Shown here piece after piece: positions 37,662-47,961 of a stretch of DNA of 64,000 bases. Within the stretch, counting starts at the first letter, position 1. Each line of letters starts with the position of its first letter. The notes beneath the pieces were generated by a model. The model searched no databases, had not been told where the DNA came from, and saw only the letters and a program-made list of their open reading frames with translations. The stretch comes from Halothiobacillus sp. (GTDB lineage Bacteria > Pseudomonadota > Gammaproteobacteria > Halothiobacillales > Halothiobacillaceae). Location: positions 1-64,000 of the forward strand of contig JAGUXT010000062.1 of the NCBI GenBank assembly GCA_020061705.1, written 5' to 3'. The translations under genes were made by a program, and so were the position numbers.

Positions 37662-38711
37662 ATGCACAGTCCGCTTTACCCTTGGCTGCATGGCGAGTTC
37701 GCGCGTTTTCATGCGCTGCGCACCCAAGGGCGTATGCCCCATGCCTTGCTTGTCAGTGGCGAGCCGGGTTTGGGGCAAGGCCAGTTGGCCATGCGTTTGG
37801 CACAGGCCACCCTGTGTCAACGTCCCCTGGCTGATGGTCAGGCGTGCGGGCAGTGTGGCTCGTGCCACCCTTTTTTGGTGGGGGCACACCCGGATTTCAG
37901 CCTGCTTGCGCCCAAGGAAAAGGACAACAAGGATGATGAGGCAAGCCAGGGTAAAAAAGTCAAGGATACAAAGGACAAGGACATCAAAATTGATGCGGTG
38001 CGCGATTTTTGTGCCGGTCTGTACCTGAGCAGTAGCTTTCAACATGGCAAGGTGGGTGTGATCGAGCCTGCCGATGCCATGAACCCTGCCGCCGCGAACA
38101 GTCTGCTTAAAACCCTGGAAGAACCGCCCGCAGGCACGCTGATTATTTTGGTGACATCCCATCCCGCGCGCCTGCCGATTACTATTCGCAGCCGTTGTCA
38201 GCGTTGGCTCGTGCCCATTCCTGAACGCACGACAGCCTTGGCGTGGTTGGCGCATCAACCGCAGCTCGCAGGTGAAGATCCGGCGCGCGTGCTTGATCTG
38301 GCAGAAGGGCGGCCTTTGGCGGCGTTGGAGTTGGCCGAGCCGGAGCGTTTGGCACAGCGCAGCCGCTGGCTGGAATCCTTGTTGCACCTGCTGCGCGCCG
38401 GCGGCAATCCACTCGCCTTGGCCGCAAGCCAGGACAAGACCGAATGGCCGCAGTTGCTGCATTGGTGTCGCCTGCTGTTGGCGGATTTAATCCGCCTGCA
38501 AGGCGCGGAACACACCCCGACGGCGGCCATGAATCTGGTTAATCGTGATTTTGCCGATGTTTTGGCTCCGCTGGCCGCCCGCTTGAATGCACGCGAGCTG
38601 TTTGGCTTGTATGATTACCTGCTTGAACTCAGCCGCCTGATCAACCACCCGCTGAATCGTGAGCTCCTGATGGAGGAGCTTTTGATTCGTTTTCAACGCC
38701 TCGGAGGCTAA
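37662..38711 (+). CDS. holB: DNA polymerase III delta prime subunit
   Basis: Clamp-loader subunit. It has the degenerate P-loop GEPGLGQGQLA (no proper GKT, as in other delta-prime proteins), zinc ligands CGQCGSCHPF, the EPADAMNPAAANSLLKTLEEPP block and the sensor SRCQRW. ATG 37662 begins two bases after tmk. Odd: after HPDFSLLAPKEK, where E. coli HolB has a short loop, there is a charged Lys/Asp-rich insertion of roughly 20 residues (about 85-107) before IDAVRDF. Length 349. Confidence 0.92.
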   Translation: MHSPLYPWLHGEFARFHALRTQGRMPHALLVSGEPGLGQGQLAMRLAQATLCQRPLADGQACGQCGSCHPFLVGAHPDFSLLAPKEKDNKDDEASQGKKVKDTKDKDIKIDAVRDFCAGLYLSSSFQHGKVGVIEPADAMNPAAANSLLKTLEEPPAGTLIILVTSHPARLPITIRSRCQRWLVPIPERTTALAWLAHQPQLAGEDPARVLDLAEGRPLAALELAEPERLAQRSRWLESLLHLLRAGGNPLALAASQDKTEWPQLLHWCRLLLADLIRLQGAEHTPTAAMNLVNRDFADVLAPLAARLNARELFGLYDYLLELSRLINHPLNRELLMEELLIRFQRLGG

Positions 38712-38713
38712 CC

Positions 38714-39055
38714 ATGACCCCTACATCCGGCATTGTGCAGCACAACATCCCCGACAAGGCCACCTTGTACGCCTCCTACATGCCGTTCCTGAAAAACGGT
38801 GGCATGTTCCTGCCGGGACAGACGCGTCTGCGGATGGGGCAGGAAATTTTCCTGGTGTTAAGCATGATGAACAACCCGGAAAAAGCCCGTGTGGCGGCCA
38901 AGGTCGTATGGATGACCCCGGCAGGCGCACAGGGCGGGCGACCAGCGGGCGTGGGCGTGCAATTTCTTGAAGCCGACAACGGCATGACGCGCGCCAAAAT
39001 CGAAAATTACCTTGCGGGTAGTTTGCATAGCGAACAACGCACTTACACGATTTAA
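38714..39055 (+). CDS. pilZ: PilZ-domain type IV pilus protein
   Basis: A 113-residue single PilZ domain of the type IV pilus assembly subclass, which interacts with the PilB ATPase rather than binding c-di-GMP. It begins TSGIVQHNIPDKATLYASYMPFLKNGG and has KVVWMTPAGAQGGRPAGVGVQF; the RxxxR c-di-GMP motif is missing, as in true PilZ proteins. It lies two bases after holB, the usual neighbour. FimV and PilW in this window fit the same machinery. Confidence 0.92.
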   Translation: MTPTSGIVQHNIPDKATLYASYMPFLKNGGMFLPGQTRLRMGQEIFLVLSMMNNPEKARVAAKVVWMTPAGAQGGRPAGVGVQFLEADNGMTRAKIENYLAGSLHSEQRTYTI

Positions 39056-39063
39056 TCACCAAA

Positions 39064-39876
39064 ATGCTGCTTTCTGACTCGCACTGCCATCTCGACCGCA
39101 TTGATCTGACTCCATGGGGCGGAGATTTTTCCGTCTTCATGCAAGCTGCACATAACGCTGATTTGGCCTGGATGCTGTGCGTGGCGATCGATCTTGAAAG
39201 CTATCCCGCTATGTGCGAGCTGGTGGCACCCTACCCACACGTCTCGGTGAGTGTTGGGGTGCATCCGAACGAAGAGCCCGAACAGTCTCCCTCGCCCGAA
39301 AAACTGCATGAACAATTGCTCGAATTGGGACGCGACTCGCGCGTGGTCGCCATCGGTGAAACCGGTCTGGATTATTTTCGCACCGAGCCGGGCGCTACAT
39401 GGCAGGTTGAGCGTTTTCTTACCCACATCGAAGTCGCACGCCAACTGCAAAAACCACTGATTATCCACACCCGCGAAGCGCGTGAAGACACGTTGAGTGT
39501 GTTGGAAGATGCCGGAGCACGCGATTGCTGCGGTGTGATGCACTGTTTTGTTGAGGACTGGGCAACAGCCAAGCGCGCGCTGAATTTGGGCTTTTACATC
39601 TCGTTTTCCGGTGTACTGACCTACAAAAGCGCCGCCGAACTGCGCGAAGTGGCCAAGCAGGTCCCCGCCGACCGCCTGCTGATTGAAACCGACTCGCCCT
39701 ATCTCGCGCCCGTGCCGCAGCGCGGCAAGCCGAATATCCCGCTCTACGTGCGCCATGTGGCCGAACAGCTCGCCGCCTTGCGCGGCTGGACGCTGGAAGA
39801 AACGGCTGAACGCACACTCAACAATGCTCGCACGCTATTCAAACTGAACCCCATTTCATCATCCACGGCAGGCTAA
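39064..39876 (+). CDS. TatD-family metal-dependent hydrolase
   Basis: YcfH/TatD-type DNase of the amidohydrolase-like TIM-barrel superfamily. Metal ligands are visible in DSHCHLD, IGETGLDYF, IIHTREA, MHCFVEDW and ETDSPYLAP. Length 270, normal. Follows pilZ by 8 bases in the conserved holB-pilZ-tatD cluster. Confidence 0.93.
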   Translation: MLLSDSHCHLDRIDLTPWGGDFSVFMQAAHNADLAWMLCVAIDLESYPAMCELVAPYPHVSVSVGVHPNEEPEQSPSPEKLHEQLLELGRDSRVVAIGETGLDYFRTEPGATWQVERFLTHIEVARQLQKPLIIHTREAREDTLSVLEDAGARDCCGVMHCFVEDWATAKRALNLGFYISFSGVLTYKSAAELREVAKQVPADRLLIETDSPYLAPVPQRGKPNIPLYVRHVAEQLAALRGWTLEETAERTLNNARTLFKLNPISSSTAG

Positions 39877-39878
39877 TC

Positions 39879-40691
39879 ATGCACGACCCCGTCTTTCTGC
39901 AACACGCTCTCGAAACCGCCATTCAGGCCGCCAAGGCCGGTGAAGTGGTGATTCGCCACTACTATGAAAAAAACATCCAGGTGCAGATTAAAGAAGACCA
40001 AACCCCGGTCACAGTCGCCGATGTTGAAACCGAGCACGCCATCAAAGCCGTGTTGCAAGCCGCCTTTCCCGAGCATGGTTTTTACGGCGAAGAAACCGGT
40101 AAAAGTGACAAGGATTCCGAATACACTTGGCTGGTTGACCCCATCGACGGCACCAAAGCCTTCGTGCGCCAATACCCCATGTTCTCCACCCAGATCGCGC
40201 TGATGCATGGTGACGAACTGATTGTTGGCGTATCCAATGCGCCGATGTTCAATGGCGGCGAAATGGCCTGGGCAGCACAAGGGCAGGGCGCTTTTTTGAA
40301 TGGTCAGCCGATTCACGTCAGCAACATCGCCACTCTAGGCCAAGCCGCGCTGTCCGCAGGTAATATTAAAAGCTTGGCTCAATCCACACACTGGGCAGGT
40401 TTTGGCCAGATTTGCCAAACCGTCAACCGCACGCGTGGCTACGGCGATTTTCTGCACTACCACCTGCTCGCTTCCGGGCGAATTGATCTGGTCATCGAAT
40501 CCGACGTGAATATTCTTGATATTGCCGCCCTGTGCGTCATCGTGCGCGAAGCTGGCGGCGTGTTTACCGACCTGCAAGGTAACAGCCCGCTATTGGATGC
40601 ACGCAGCGTCATGGCTGCAGCCAGCCCGGTGCTGTACGCCGAAGCGCGAGCGATGCTGGAAGGCATTGATGCGTCGTTCTACTTGCCGTAG
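39879..40691 (+). CDS. Inositol-monophosphatase-family phosphatase (HisN-like)
   Basis: A Mg2+-dependent phosphatase. GEETG and VDPIDGTKAFVRQYP supply metal ligands, and the C-terminal ESDVNILDIAALCVIVREAGG provides the third site. The segment WLVDPIDGTKAFVRQYPMFSTQIALM is closer to histidinol-phosphatase HisN types than to SuhB. Other possible substrates are inositol phosphate or adenosine bisphosphate. Length 270. It starts two bases after tatD and ends the run. Confidence 0.8.
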   Translation: MHDPVFLQHALETAIQAAKAGEVVIRHYYEKNIQVQIKEDQTPVTVADVETEHAIKAVLQAAFPEHGFYGEETGKSDKDSEYTWLVDPIDGTKAFVRQYPMFSTQIALMHGDELIVGVSNAPMFNGGEMAWAAQGQGAFLNGQPIHVSNIATLGQAALSAGNIKSLAQSTHWAGFGQICQTVNRTRGYGDFLHYHLLASGRIDLVIESDVNILDIAALCVIVREAGGVFTDLQGNSPLLDARSVMAAASPVLYAEARAMLEGIDASFYLP

Positions 40692-40828
40692 CTTGCATTA
40701 ACCTGGATCGGAAATATCGTCGGTTTCCGTTCGTTCTGAGCCTGTTAAAGTGGCGATATTGCGGTAACGCCCTCTGCGGCAGCTGCTATTATCAACGAGG
40801 TTAATGCACCAGCTTGGATGCTAAATCA

Positions 40829-40855
40829 ATAAAAAACCCGCTGGAATGCGGGTTT
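40829..40855 (-). terminator. Rho-independent terminator of the small hypothetical gene
   Basis: On the minus strand AAACCCGC and GCGGGTTT form an 8-bp stem around a 6-base loop, directly followed by a T-run. It ends the transcript of the gene at 40910-41203, and perhaps the tRNA transcript as well. Confidence 0.88.
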
Positions 40856-40909
40856 GTGGGTGCTCTTGAGTGTTGAAAACTCTTGAAGAAGAAGCGGTAA
40901 GGCTTAACC

Positions 40910-41203
40910 CTATCGCGGGATACCAGCAACAGGGATTGGGCGATCTTGGATAACCTTGCGATGACCTTTTGAATCGTAAGTGACAAGCTCCTGATAGCCG
41001 TAGTGACAACGGACAAAAACAGGGTTTAAAACACCACCAGAGACCTGGAGACAATCCGCCTTGCTTTTAGGCTGAATGGTTTGCCATTGAGGAACAGGAG
41101 GGGCGACTTGTTCCATGATGACCTGAGCAGGCTTTTGAACAACATGAACAGGCTCTTCATGTAGGCCTAAAAAGGCAAGAAGGCCATAGAACCAACTGCG
41201 CAT
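40910..41203 (-). CDS. Small conserved-looking hypothetical protein
   Basis: A 97-residue protein of unknown function. MRSWFYGLLAFLGL suggests a short N-terminal membrane or export segment, followed by a Pro/Val/Gln linker and a C-terminal part with two cysteines (DCLQVSGGVLNP and RCHYGYQ). ATG 41203 has GGTGAAAA upstream; an in-frame start at 41236 is also open. Its own strong terminator and its position 77 bases after tRNA-Leu suggest it is transcribed with the tRNAs or from the gap between. Confidence 0.65.
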   Translation of the reverse strand: MRSWFYGLLAFLGLHEEPVHVVQKPAQVIMEQVAPPVPQWQTIQPKSKADCLQVSGGVLNPVFVRCHYGYQELVTYDSKGHRKVIQDRPIPVAGIPR

Positions 41204-41279
41204 ATTTTCACCGTTGACAGTTTGTTGACAAAGCAAACGTCAAAGACGGTGGCAATCCTTTAAAAGTCTCTGATTTAAT

Positions 41280-41366
41280 TGGTGCCCGGAGCGGGACTTG
41301 AACCCGCATGATCTTTCGATCGAGAGATTTTAAGTCTCTTGCGTATACCGATTTCGCCATCCGGGC
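41280..41366 (-). tRNA. leuZ: tRNA-Leu (anticodon TAA), CCA encoded
   Basis: On the minus strand the acceptor arm GCCCGGA pairs with TCCGGGC, the anticodon loop reads ACTTAAAAT (anticodon TAA), there is a long variable arm of class II type, the T-arm has GGGTTCAAGTCCC, and the 3' CCA is encoded at 41282-41280. It follows tRNA-Cys, as leuZ follows cysT in E. coli. Confidence 0.95.
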
Positions 41367-41381
41367 GAAGGGCGGGAAATT

Positions 41382-41455
41382 TGGAGGCTGGACCCGGAAT
41401 CGAACCGAGGTAAGCGGATTTGCAATCCGCGACATAACCACTCTGACATCCAGCC
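41382..41455 (-). tRNA. cysT: tRNA-Cys (anticodon GCA), CCA encoded
   Basis: On the minus strand the acceptor arm GGCTGGA pairs with TCCAGCC, the anticodon stem-loop CGGATTGCAAATCCG gives GCA, and the T-arm has CGGTTCGATTCCG; U73 and encoded CCA follow. In E. coli the order is glyW-cysT-leuZ; no tRNA-Gly is seen upstream here. Confidence 0.96.
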
Positions 41456-41497
41456 AAACTGTGTTGTAACGAATTCAACACAAGATCAGGAGCGCGC

Positions 41498-41525
41498 ATT
41501 GTAGGCTGTCCGATTTATCTGTCAA
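41498..41525 (-). promoter_or_regulatory. Strong stable-RNA promoter of the tRNA pair
   Basis: On the minus strand TTGACA (41525-41520), a 16-base spacer, then TACAAT (41503-41498), followed at once by GCGCGC. A consensus -35, near-consensus -10 and GC-rich discriminator are the pattern of stringently controlled tRNA and rRNA promoters. Transcription would start about 35 bases before tRNA-Cys. Confidence 0.82.
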
Positions 41526-41549
41526 GACGCTGCAATAATCCAATCATTC

Positions 41550-41585
41550 TGCAGCCAGCTCGGCTCAAGTCCGACAGGCTGCTAG
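41550..41585. repeat. CTAGCAGCC palindrome, copy 2
   Basis: GCAGCC and GGCTGC arms frame CTCAAGTCCGACA, the reverse complement of the TGTCGGACTTGAG loop at rsgA. It lies between the tRNA promoter and purL. Confidence 0.6.
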
Positions 41586-41605
41586 GGCGCTGTTGGCTGT
41601 GCTGG

Positions 41606-41611
41606 TATAAA
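41606..41611 (+). promoter_or_regulatory. Possible -10 box of purL
   Basis: TATAAA about 35 bases before the purL ATG. No matching -35 stands at the right distance and no PurR-type operator was recognised, so this is tentative. Confidence 0.3.
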
Positions 41612-41646
41612 ATACAGTCTTTCCGTTTTTAGTTCGAGTGCAAAGC

Positions 41647-44600
41647 ATGCTCATTCTTCCTGGTTCCGTGGCTTTATCCGCAAGTCGGCTGAGTAAATTG
41701 CTGGCGAGTTTGCGCCGTGATGAACCGCGTATCGCTGCGATTGCCGCGCAGTTTGTGCATTTTGTCGACATTGAGTCCAGCTTGAGTGCGACCGAGCTTG
41801 GTCAGCTTGAGGCGGTGCTGAATTACGGGCATGCAGGTTGTGCGCATTTTGAGGATGAGCTGCGTGTGGTGATTCCGCGACCCGGGACGATTTCTCCCTG
41901 GGCATCCAAGGCCACGGATATTGCGCATAACTGCGGTTTGAGCATGATTCATCGCATTGAGCGCGGCGTGCTTTACAGCGTGAAAACCACCGACGGGCAG
42001 CCGCTCAGCCACGGGCAGCGTGAGGTGTTGGATGCGGCCTTGCATGATCGGATGACTGAATCGGTGTTGGCCGCGTTGGACGATGCAGCCGTTTTGTTTC
42101 ATGTGGCTGAACCCAAGCCCTTGCGCACGGTGGATGTGCTCGGCGGTGGTCGCCCGCCCTTGGCGCAGGCGAATCAGGATTGGGGGCTGGCGCTGTCCGA
42201 CGACGAAATTGATTATCTGGTGGAAAATTTCCAGAACCTTGAGCGCAATCCCTCGGATGTTGAGTTGATGATGTTCGCGCAGGCCAATTCGGAGCATTGC
42301 CGTCACAAGATCTTTAATGCCGATTGGGTGATTGACGGTCAGGCGCAGCCCAAATGCCTGTTCGGCATGATTCGCAATACCTACCACCACGCGCCGCAGG
42401 GCATTTTGTCGGCCTACAAGGACAATGCTTCGGTGATTGAAGGAGCGCGGGGCGGGCGTTTTTTCCCGGATGCGGACGGCGTGTACCGTGCGCATGAGGA
42501 AGATATTCATATTCTGATGAAGGTGGAGACGCATAACCATCCGACGGCGATTTCGCCGTTTCCCGGTGCGGCGACCGGTTCCGGTGGGGAGATTCGGGAT
42601 GAAGGTGCAACTGGGCGCGGCAGCAAGCCGAAAGCCGGTTTGAGCGGCTTTTCGGTGTCGAACTTGCGCATTCCGGGCGCGGAGCAGCCCTGGGAGAAGG
42701 ATCATGGCAAGCCGGAGCGTATTGTCTCGGCTCTTGAAATCATGATTGACGGCCCATTGGGTTCGGCGGCGTTCAATAATGAGTTCGGTCGTCCGAATAT
42801 CTGCGGCTATTTCCGTACCTATGAGCAAGAAGCACCATCGGCTTCAGGCACCTCCCTGCGCGGCTATCACAAGCCAATCATGATTGCCGGCGGTTTGGGC
42901 AATATTCGTGGCGATCATGTGGAGAAGAACATCATTGCCGAAGGGGATTTGCTGATTGTGCTCGGTGGGCCGGCCATGCTGATTGGCCTTGGCGGTGGTG
43001 CGGCCTCGTCCGTGGCTTCGGGCGCGTCGGCCTTTGATCTGGATTTTGCCTCGGTGCAGCGCGGCAACCCGGAAATGGAGCGCCGTTGCCAGGAAGTCAT
43101 CGACCGTTGCTGGGCGATGGGTGATGCCAACCCGATTGTGTCGATTCATGACGTGGGTGCGGGCGGTATTTCCAATGCCTTTCCGGAGTTGGTGAATGAT
43201 GCCGGACGCGGTGCGAGCTTTGAATTGCGCGCGGTGCCGAATGATGAACCGGGCATGTCGCCGATGGAGATATGGAGCAATGAGTCGCAGGAACGCTATG
43301 TGCTGGCGATTCATCCGGAAAGCCTGGAGTTGTTCCAAAGCCTGTGCGAGCGCGAGCGAGCGCCGTTTGCGGTGGTCGGCACAGCCACGCCGGAACAGCG
43401 TTTGCTGGTGGGTGATGCTCATTTTGACAACGCGCCGGTCGATTTGCCGATGGATGTTTTGCTGGGCAAGCCGCCAAAAATGCTGCGCGATGTGAAGCAT
43501 CACGGCTTTGCGCGTCCGCCGCTCGATTTTGCAGGCGTGAGCGTGCGCGAGGCGGTCTATCGCGTGCTGCGTCTGCCAACGGTGGCGGACAAGCGCTTCC
43601 TGATTACCATTGGTGACCGCACGATTACCGGTATGGTGGCGCGTGATCCGATGGTTGGCCCGTGGCAGGTTCCGGTGGCGGATGTGGCGGTCACGGCGCT
43701 GGCGCTGGATAGCACGCTTGGCGAGGCCATGAGCATGGGCGAACGTACGCCGCTTGCGCTGATTGATGCGCCTGCTTCCGGGCGCATGGCGGTGGCCGAG
43801 GCCATTACCAATATTGCAGCGGCGCCGATTGCGAAGTTGTCGGATATCCGTTTGTCTGCCAACTGGATGGCCGCTGCCGGGTATCCTGGCGAGGATGCGC
43901 TGTTGTTCGATACGGTCAAGGCCGTGGGTGAGGCGCTTTGCCCGCAATTGGGCATTGCCATTCCGGTGGGCAAGGATTCATTGTCGATGAAGACCGTGTG
44001 GGAGCATAACGGCAAACCACGCGAGATGACCGCCCCCTTGTCACTGATTATCAGTGCCTTTGCGCCGGTGACGGATATTCGCCATGTGCTGACTCCGGAG
44101 CTTCGTCTGGATGCCGGTGATACGGATTTGATTTTGATCGATCTGGGCAAGGGACGTCAGCGCCTGGGTGCGTCCTGCCTGGCGCAGGTGTATGCACAGG
44201 TGGGTGATGTTGCGCCTGATCTGGATGATGCGAATGCACTGAAGGCATTTTTTGAGGTGATTCAGGATTTGAATCAGGATCGCCTGCTGCTGGCCTATCA
44301 CGACCGCTCGGATGGTGGCTTGTTCGTGACCTTGGCGGAAATGGCTTTTGCCGCACATTGCGGTCTGGATATTTCACTGGATCTGCTGGGTGATGAAAGC
44401 CTGTCCGTGCTGTTTGCCGAGGAGCTGGGCGCGGTGGTGCAGGTGCGCCATTGCGATACCGATAGCGTGTTGATGGCCTTGCGCGAGGCGGGTCTGGGTA
44501 CGCACAGTCATGTGATTGGTACCCTGCGTGAAGATGATCGTCTGCATATCAAACATCATGGCAAGGTCGTGCTGGATGAGTCGCGGGTTGATCTGCAACG

Positions 44601-45540
44601 CGCCTGGGGTGAAACCAGTTACCAGATTCAACGTTTGCGCGATAACCCGGAATGCGCGCAGCAGGAATTCGACAACCTGCTGGATGCGCGTGACCCTGGA
44701 CTGTTTGTCGAATTGAATTATCTTCTGGACGATGATGTGGCCGCGCCCTTTATCGCCACGGGCGCGCGTCCGCGTGTCGCCGTGCTGCGTGAGCAGGGCG
44801 TGAATGGGCAGCTTGAAATGGCCGCTGCCTTTACCCGCGCCGGGTTTGATGCGGTGGATGTGCACATGAGCGACATTATCGAAGGCCGCATCACGCTGGA
44901 GGATTTCAAGGGACTGGTGGCCTGCGGCGGTTTCTCGTATGGCGATGTGCTGGGGGCGGGCGGTGGCTGGGCCAAGTCAATCCGTTTCAATGCGCGTGCG
45001 CTGGAACAGTTCAATGAATTCTTTGTGCGTCAGGATAATTTTGGCCTGGGTGTGTGCAATGGTTGCCAGATGCTGTCCCAGCTTGCGGACCTGATTCCCG
45101 GTGCAGCACACTGGCCACGCTTTATGCGCAACCGTTCGGAGCAGTTCGAAGCACGTTTGGCGATGGTCGAAGTGATGGATTCTCCGTCGCTGTTTCTTTC
45201 CGGCATGGCGGGTTCCAAAATGCCGATTGTGGTAGCGCATGGTGAAGGGCGGATCGAGTTTGCCGATGGCGTGGATGCCGAAGCGGTGGCGGAGGGCGGC
45301 CTGGTCACCCTGCGTTACGTCGATCATTACGGACAGGCCACCGAACATTATCCACAGAACCCTAACGGCTCGGCACATGGCATGACCGGGTTTACCAGCG
45401 AGGATGGGCGTTTCACCATCATGATGCCGCATCCTGAACGTGTGTTCCGCGCCGTGCAGCATTCTTGGCGACCCTATGGCTGGGGTGAAGATGGTTCCTG
45501 GATGCGCATGTTCCGCAATGCGCGGGTGTGGGTGGGCTGA
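41647..45540 (+). CDS. purL: Phosphoribosylformylglycinamidine synthase
   Basis: Large single-chain FGAM synthase of purine synthesis: FGAR + glutamine + ATP to FGAM. At 1297 residues it matches the proteobacterial long form: an N-terminal PurS-like part, a linker, tandem AIRS-type ATP domains ([30 protein letters not shown]; the second half has the [11 protein letters not shown] segment) and a C-terminal class-I glutaminase with the nucleophile in GVCNGCQML and the HPERVFR histidine/glutamate. ATG 41647 is chosen over GTG 41638. It is divergent from the tRNA genes and stands alone before accA. Confidence 0.98.
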   Translation: MLILPGSVALSASRLSKLLASLRRDEPRIAAIAAQFVHFVDIESSLSATELGQLEAVLNYGHAGCAHFEDELRVVIPRPGTISPWASKATDIAHNCGLSMIHRIERGVLYSVKTTDGQPLSHGQREVLDAALHDRMTESVLAALDDAAVLFHVAEPKPLRTVDVLGGGRPPLAQANQDWGLALSDDEIDYLVENFQNLERNPSDVELMMFAQANSEHCRHKIFNADWVIDGQAQPKCLFGMIRNTYHHAPQGILSAYKDNASVIEGARGGRFFPDADGVYRAHEEDIHILMKVETHNHPTAISPFPGAATGSGGEIRDEGATGRGSKPKAGLSGFSVSNLRIPGAEQPWEKDHGKPERIVSALEIMIDGPLGSAAFNNEFGRPNICGYFRTYEQEAPSASGTSLRGYHKPIMIAGGLGNIRGDHVEKNIIAEGDLLIVLGGPAMLIGLGGGAASSVASGASAFDLDFASVQRGNPEMERRCQEVIDRCWAMGDANPIVSIHDVGAGGISNAFPELVNDAGRGASFELRAVPNDEPGMSPMEIWSNESQERYVLAIHPESLELFQSLCERERAPFAVVGTATPEQRLLVGDAHFDNAPVDLPMDVLLGKPPKMLRDVKHHGFARPPLDFAGVSVREAVYRVLRLPTVADKRFLITIGDRTITGMVARDPMVGPWQVPVADVAVTALALDSTLGEAMSMGERTPLALIDAPASGRMAVAEAITNIAAAPIAKLSDIRLSANWMAAAGYPGEDALLFDTVKAVGEALCPQLGIAIPVGKDSLSMKTVWEHNGKPREMTAPLSLIISAFAPVTDIRHVLTPELRLDAGDTDLILIDLGKGRQRLGASCLAQVYAQVGDVAPDLDDANALKAFFEVIQDLNQDRLLLAYHDRSDGGLFVTLAEMAFAAHCGLDISLDLLGDESLSVLFAEELGAVVQVRHCDTDSVLMALREAGLGTHSHVIGTLREDDRLHIKHHGKVVLDESRVDLQRAWGETSYQIQRLRDNPECAQQEFDNLLDARDPGLFVELNYLLDDDVAAPFIATGARPRVAVLREQGVNGQLEMAAAFTRAGFDAVDVHMSDIIEGRITLEDFKGLVACGGFSYGDVLGAGGGWAKSIRFNARALEQFNEFFVRQDNFGLGVCNGCQMLSQLADLIPGAAHWPRFMRNRSEQFEARLAMVEVMDSPSLFLSGMAGSKMPIVVAHGEGRIEFADGVDAEAVAEGGLVTLRYVDHYGQATEHYPQNPNGSAHGMTGFTSEDGRFTIMMPHPERVFRAVQHSWRPYGWGEDGSWMRMFRNARVWVG

Positions 45541-45595
45541 TTGCGAACATTTTTGCGCCCGGCCTATCGGGCAGTATTCAATAAGAGTTAGAACA

Positions 45596-46558
45596 ATGAA
45601 CCCAAATTACCTTGATTTTGAACAACCCATTGCCGATCTGGAAGCAAAAATCAGTGAATTACGCCTGATGGGTAATGACAGCAACCTTAATCTAGCGGAT
45701 GAGATTGAGCGCTTGCAGGCCAAGTCAGGTCAGTTGACACGCTCGATTTTCAGCAAGCTCAGTGCATGGCAGGTGTCACAAATGGCGCGCCATCCACAGC
45801 GCCCCTATACCCTGGATTACGTTAAACATTTGATGACTGATTTTGTCGAATTGCACGGTGATCGCGCGTTTGCCGACGATGCCGCCTTGGTCGGTGGCTT
45901 GGCGCGTATCGATGGCCGTCCTCTGATGGTGATTGGCCATCAAAAGGGCCGCGATACTCGCGAGCGTTCCCGGCGCAATTTCGGTATGCCGCGCCCCGAG
46001 GGTTATCGCAAGGCCAAGCGTCTGATGGAAACGGCGGCGCGTTTTAAATTGCCGGTGTTGACCCTGATCGACACGCCAGGCGCGTTTCCGGGCATGGATG
46101 CTGAGGAGCGTGGTCAGAGCGAGGCGATTGCGCGCAATCTGTTTGTGATGGCGGATCTGCCCACGCCGATTGTCAGCCTGGTGATTGGCGAGGGCGGTTC
46201 GGGCGGCGCATTGGCAATTGGTGTGAGCGATCATCTGATGATGCTGCGTTACAGCACTTATTCAGTCATTTCGCCGGAAGGCTGCGCGGCAATTTTGTGG
46301 AAGGATGCCGCCAAGGCACCTGATGCGGCCGAGGCTTTGGGCATTACCGCACCGCGCCTCAAGGAGCTGGGCTTGATTGACGAAGTGATAGATGAGCCCG
46401 AAGGCGGTGCACACCGGGATTTGGCGACGCATATGCAAAGTGTCAAGGCCGCCATTCTGCGTGCGCTCGATCAAACCGAAGCCATGCCGCTTGCGAGTTT
46501 GCTGGAACGTCGTTACCTGCGCCTGATGTCCATGGGGCAGTTCATCGACAAGTCGTGA
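45596..46558 (+). CDS. accA: Acetyl-CoA carboxylase carboxyltransferase subunit alpha
   Basis: Partner of AccD (9.9 kb in this window). The N-terminus ([20 protein letters not shown]) and [43 protein letters not shown] and [13 protein letters not shown] are typical, the last forming an oxyanion loop. ATG 45596 gives 320 residues; the open frame extends upstream into the purL end without homology. accA-tilS is a conserved order. Confidence 0.97.
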   Translation: MNPNYLDFEQPIADLEAKISELRLMGNDSNLNLADEIERLQAKSGQLTRSIFSKLSAWQVSQMARHPQRPYTLDYVKHLMTDFVELHGDRAFADDAALVGGLARIDGRPLMVIGHQKGRDTRERSRRNFGMPRPEGYRKAKRLMETAARFKLPVLTLIDTPGAFPGMDAEERGQSEAIARNLFVMADLPTPIVSLVIGEGGSGGALAIGVSDHLMMLRYSTYSVISPEGCAAILWKDAAKAPDAAEALGITAPRLKELGLIDEVIDEPEGGAHRDLATHMQSVKAAILRALDQTEAMPLASLLERRYLRLMSMGQFIDKS

Positions 46559-46574
46559 TGCTGCCCATCGTATC

Positions 46575-47933
46575 GTGAATACTGCTTTGGAGCCGTGGCA
46601 GGGTGAATTGTTGGCTGCGATTCCGCTGCACTTGCGCAAGCGACGCTTGTTTTTGGGCTTGAGTGGGGGTTTGGATTCCACATTGTTGCTGCATGGCTTG
46701 GTCGCATTGCGGCAAGCCGGGCATATTGATGCGCTTCAGGCAGTGCATGTGCATCACGGACTGCAAGCTGAGGCTGATGTATGGGCGGAGCGTGCGCAAC
46801 AGCTTGGCAACTGCCTGAGTGTGACGGTAAATGTCGTGCGTGTGTGCGTAAATCTTGCTGCGAAGCAGGGGGTTGAAGCTGCTGCGCGGGAAGCTCGTTA
46901 TGCGGCCTTTTACAAGTTAATGCAGCCGGGTGATGTGTTGCTAACCGGGCATCATCTTGACGATCAGGCGGAGACGTTCATTTTGCAATTGATGCGCGGG
47001 GCGGGAGTGCGTGGGCTGTCGGCGATGCCTTTGCTTCAGCCAGTGTTTTTGCCAGAAGGCGAAGCATGGCATTTGCGTCCCCTGTTGAGCACGTCGCGTG
47101 ACACTTTATATCAACATGCCTCCCAACAGGGGCTGGATTGGGTCGACGATCCGAGCAATACCGATATCCGCTTGGCGCGAAATCTTGTGCGCCATAAGGT
47201 TTTGCCGCGTTTGCAGCAACACTGGCCGCAAGCCGTCCAGACTTTGGCACGTTGTGCTCAGCGTATGGCGAGTACAGAAAGTTTGTTGCTTGATTTGGCT
47301 AGGCATGATCTTGAAGAAGCTCGTGGAGAGGACGTGCGTTGCTTGTCGGTTGATGCGTTGCGACGTTTGAGTGTGCCGCGCAGGGAAAATGCGGTGCGTG
47401 GTTGGTTGTTAGAGTTGGGGTTGCCCTCGCCGCCTGCAGCGCGTTTACATGAATTGGGACGGGTGTTGGACGCGCGTACGGACGCTCTGCCGAAACTGGC
47501 TTGGCCGGGTGCTGTTTTGCAACGCTGGCGGGGTGGATTGTATGTTGTGCCCGACGAGGTCGAAGCTGCTGTGCCTTGGCCGGGGTGTGATTGGTCTTTA
47601 CAACAGCCGTTGGAACTACCCGATCTGTCATTACGTCTGGTTGCTTCACATGAGCATGGGCGTGGTTTGAAGCCCGAACTTTTGCGGCATGGCGTGCGGG
47701 TGTGTGTGCGCCATGAGGCATCTCTTCCGCCGTTGGCCTCACGTACAACGTTAGCTAAACGCCTTCAGGAGCTTGGTGTGCCACCGTGGTTGCGTGGGCA
47801 TCTACCATTGCTTTATACGGGTGATAAATTGATACAGATCAGTGAGCTATGGGTATGCCCTGCGTGCCGCGCGCAAGATCACGAGCTTGGAACCGTGATT
47901 AGCATCGAACACTTGCCCTGTTGTGTCACTTGA
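46575..47933 (+). CDS. tilS: tRNA(Ile)-lysidine synthase
   Basis: Modifies C34 of the CAU-anticodon tRNA-Ile to lysidine so it reads AUA. The PP-loop LGLSGGLDSTLLLHGL (about residues 28-43), VHVHHGLQ, GHHLDDQAETFILQLMRGAG and the C-terminal TilS domain with SLPPLASRTTLAKRLQELGVPPWLR are present. GTG 46575 is the only reasonable start, 16 bases after accA, though no clear ribosome site precedes it. Length 452. Confidence 0.93.
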   Translation: MNTALEPWQGELLAAIPLHLRKRRLFLGLSGGLDSTLLLHGLVALRQAGHIDALQAVHVHHGLQAEADVWAERAQQLGNCLSVTVNVVRVCVNLAAKQGVEAAAREARYAAFYKLMQPGDVLLTGHHLDDQAETFILQLMRGAGVRGLSAMPLLQPVFLPEGEAWHLRPLLSTSRDTLYQHASQQGLDWVDDPSNTDIRLARNLVRHKVLPRLQQHWPQAVQTLARCAQRMASTESLLLDLARHDLEEARGEDVRCLSVDALRRLSVPRRENAVRGWLLELGLPSPPAARLHELGRVLDARTDALPKLAWPGAVLQRWRGGLYVVPDEVEAAVPWPGCDWSLQQPLELPDLSLRLVASHEHGRGLKPELLRHGVRVCVRHEASLPPLASRTTLAKRLQELGVPPWLRGHLPLLYTGDKLIQISELWVCPACRAQDHELGTVISIEHLPCCVT

Positions 47934-47961
47934 TTGCCACATTCCCTCGTGAAACTGTAGC

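Noticed and set aside
37332-38462. 376-codon antisense open frame across tmk and holB
   Set aside because: Overlaps two well-supported conserved genes and has no recognisable domain or ribosome site.
42844-43947. 367-codon antisense open frame inside purL
   Set aside because: It mirrors codon bias of purL on the other strand, is rich in His/Arg/Gln and shows no family motif.
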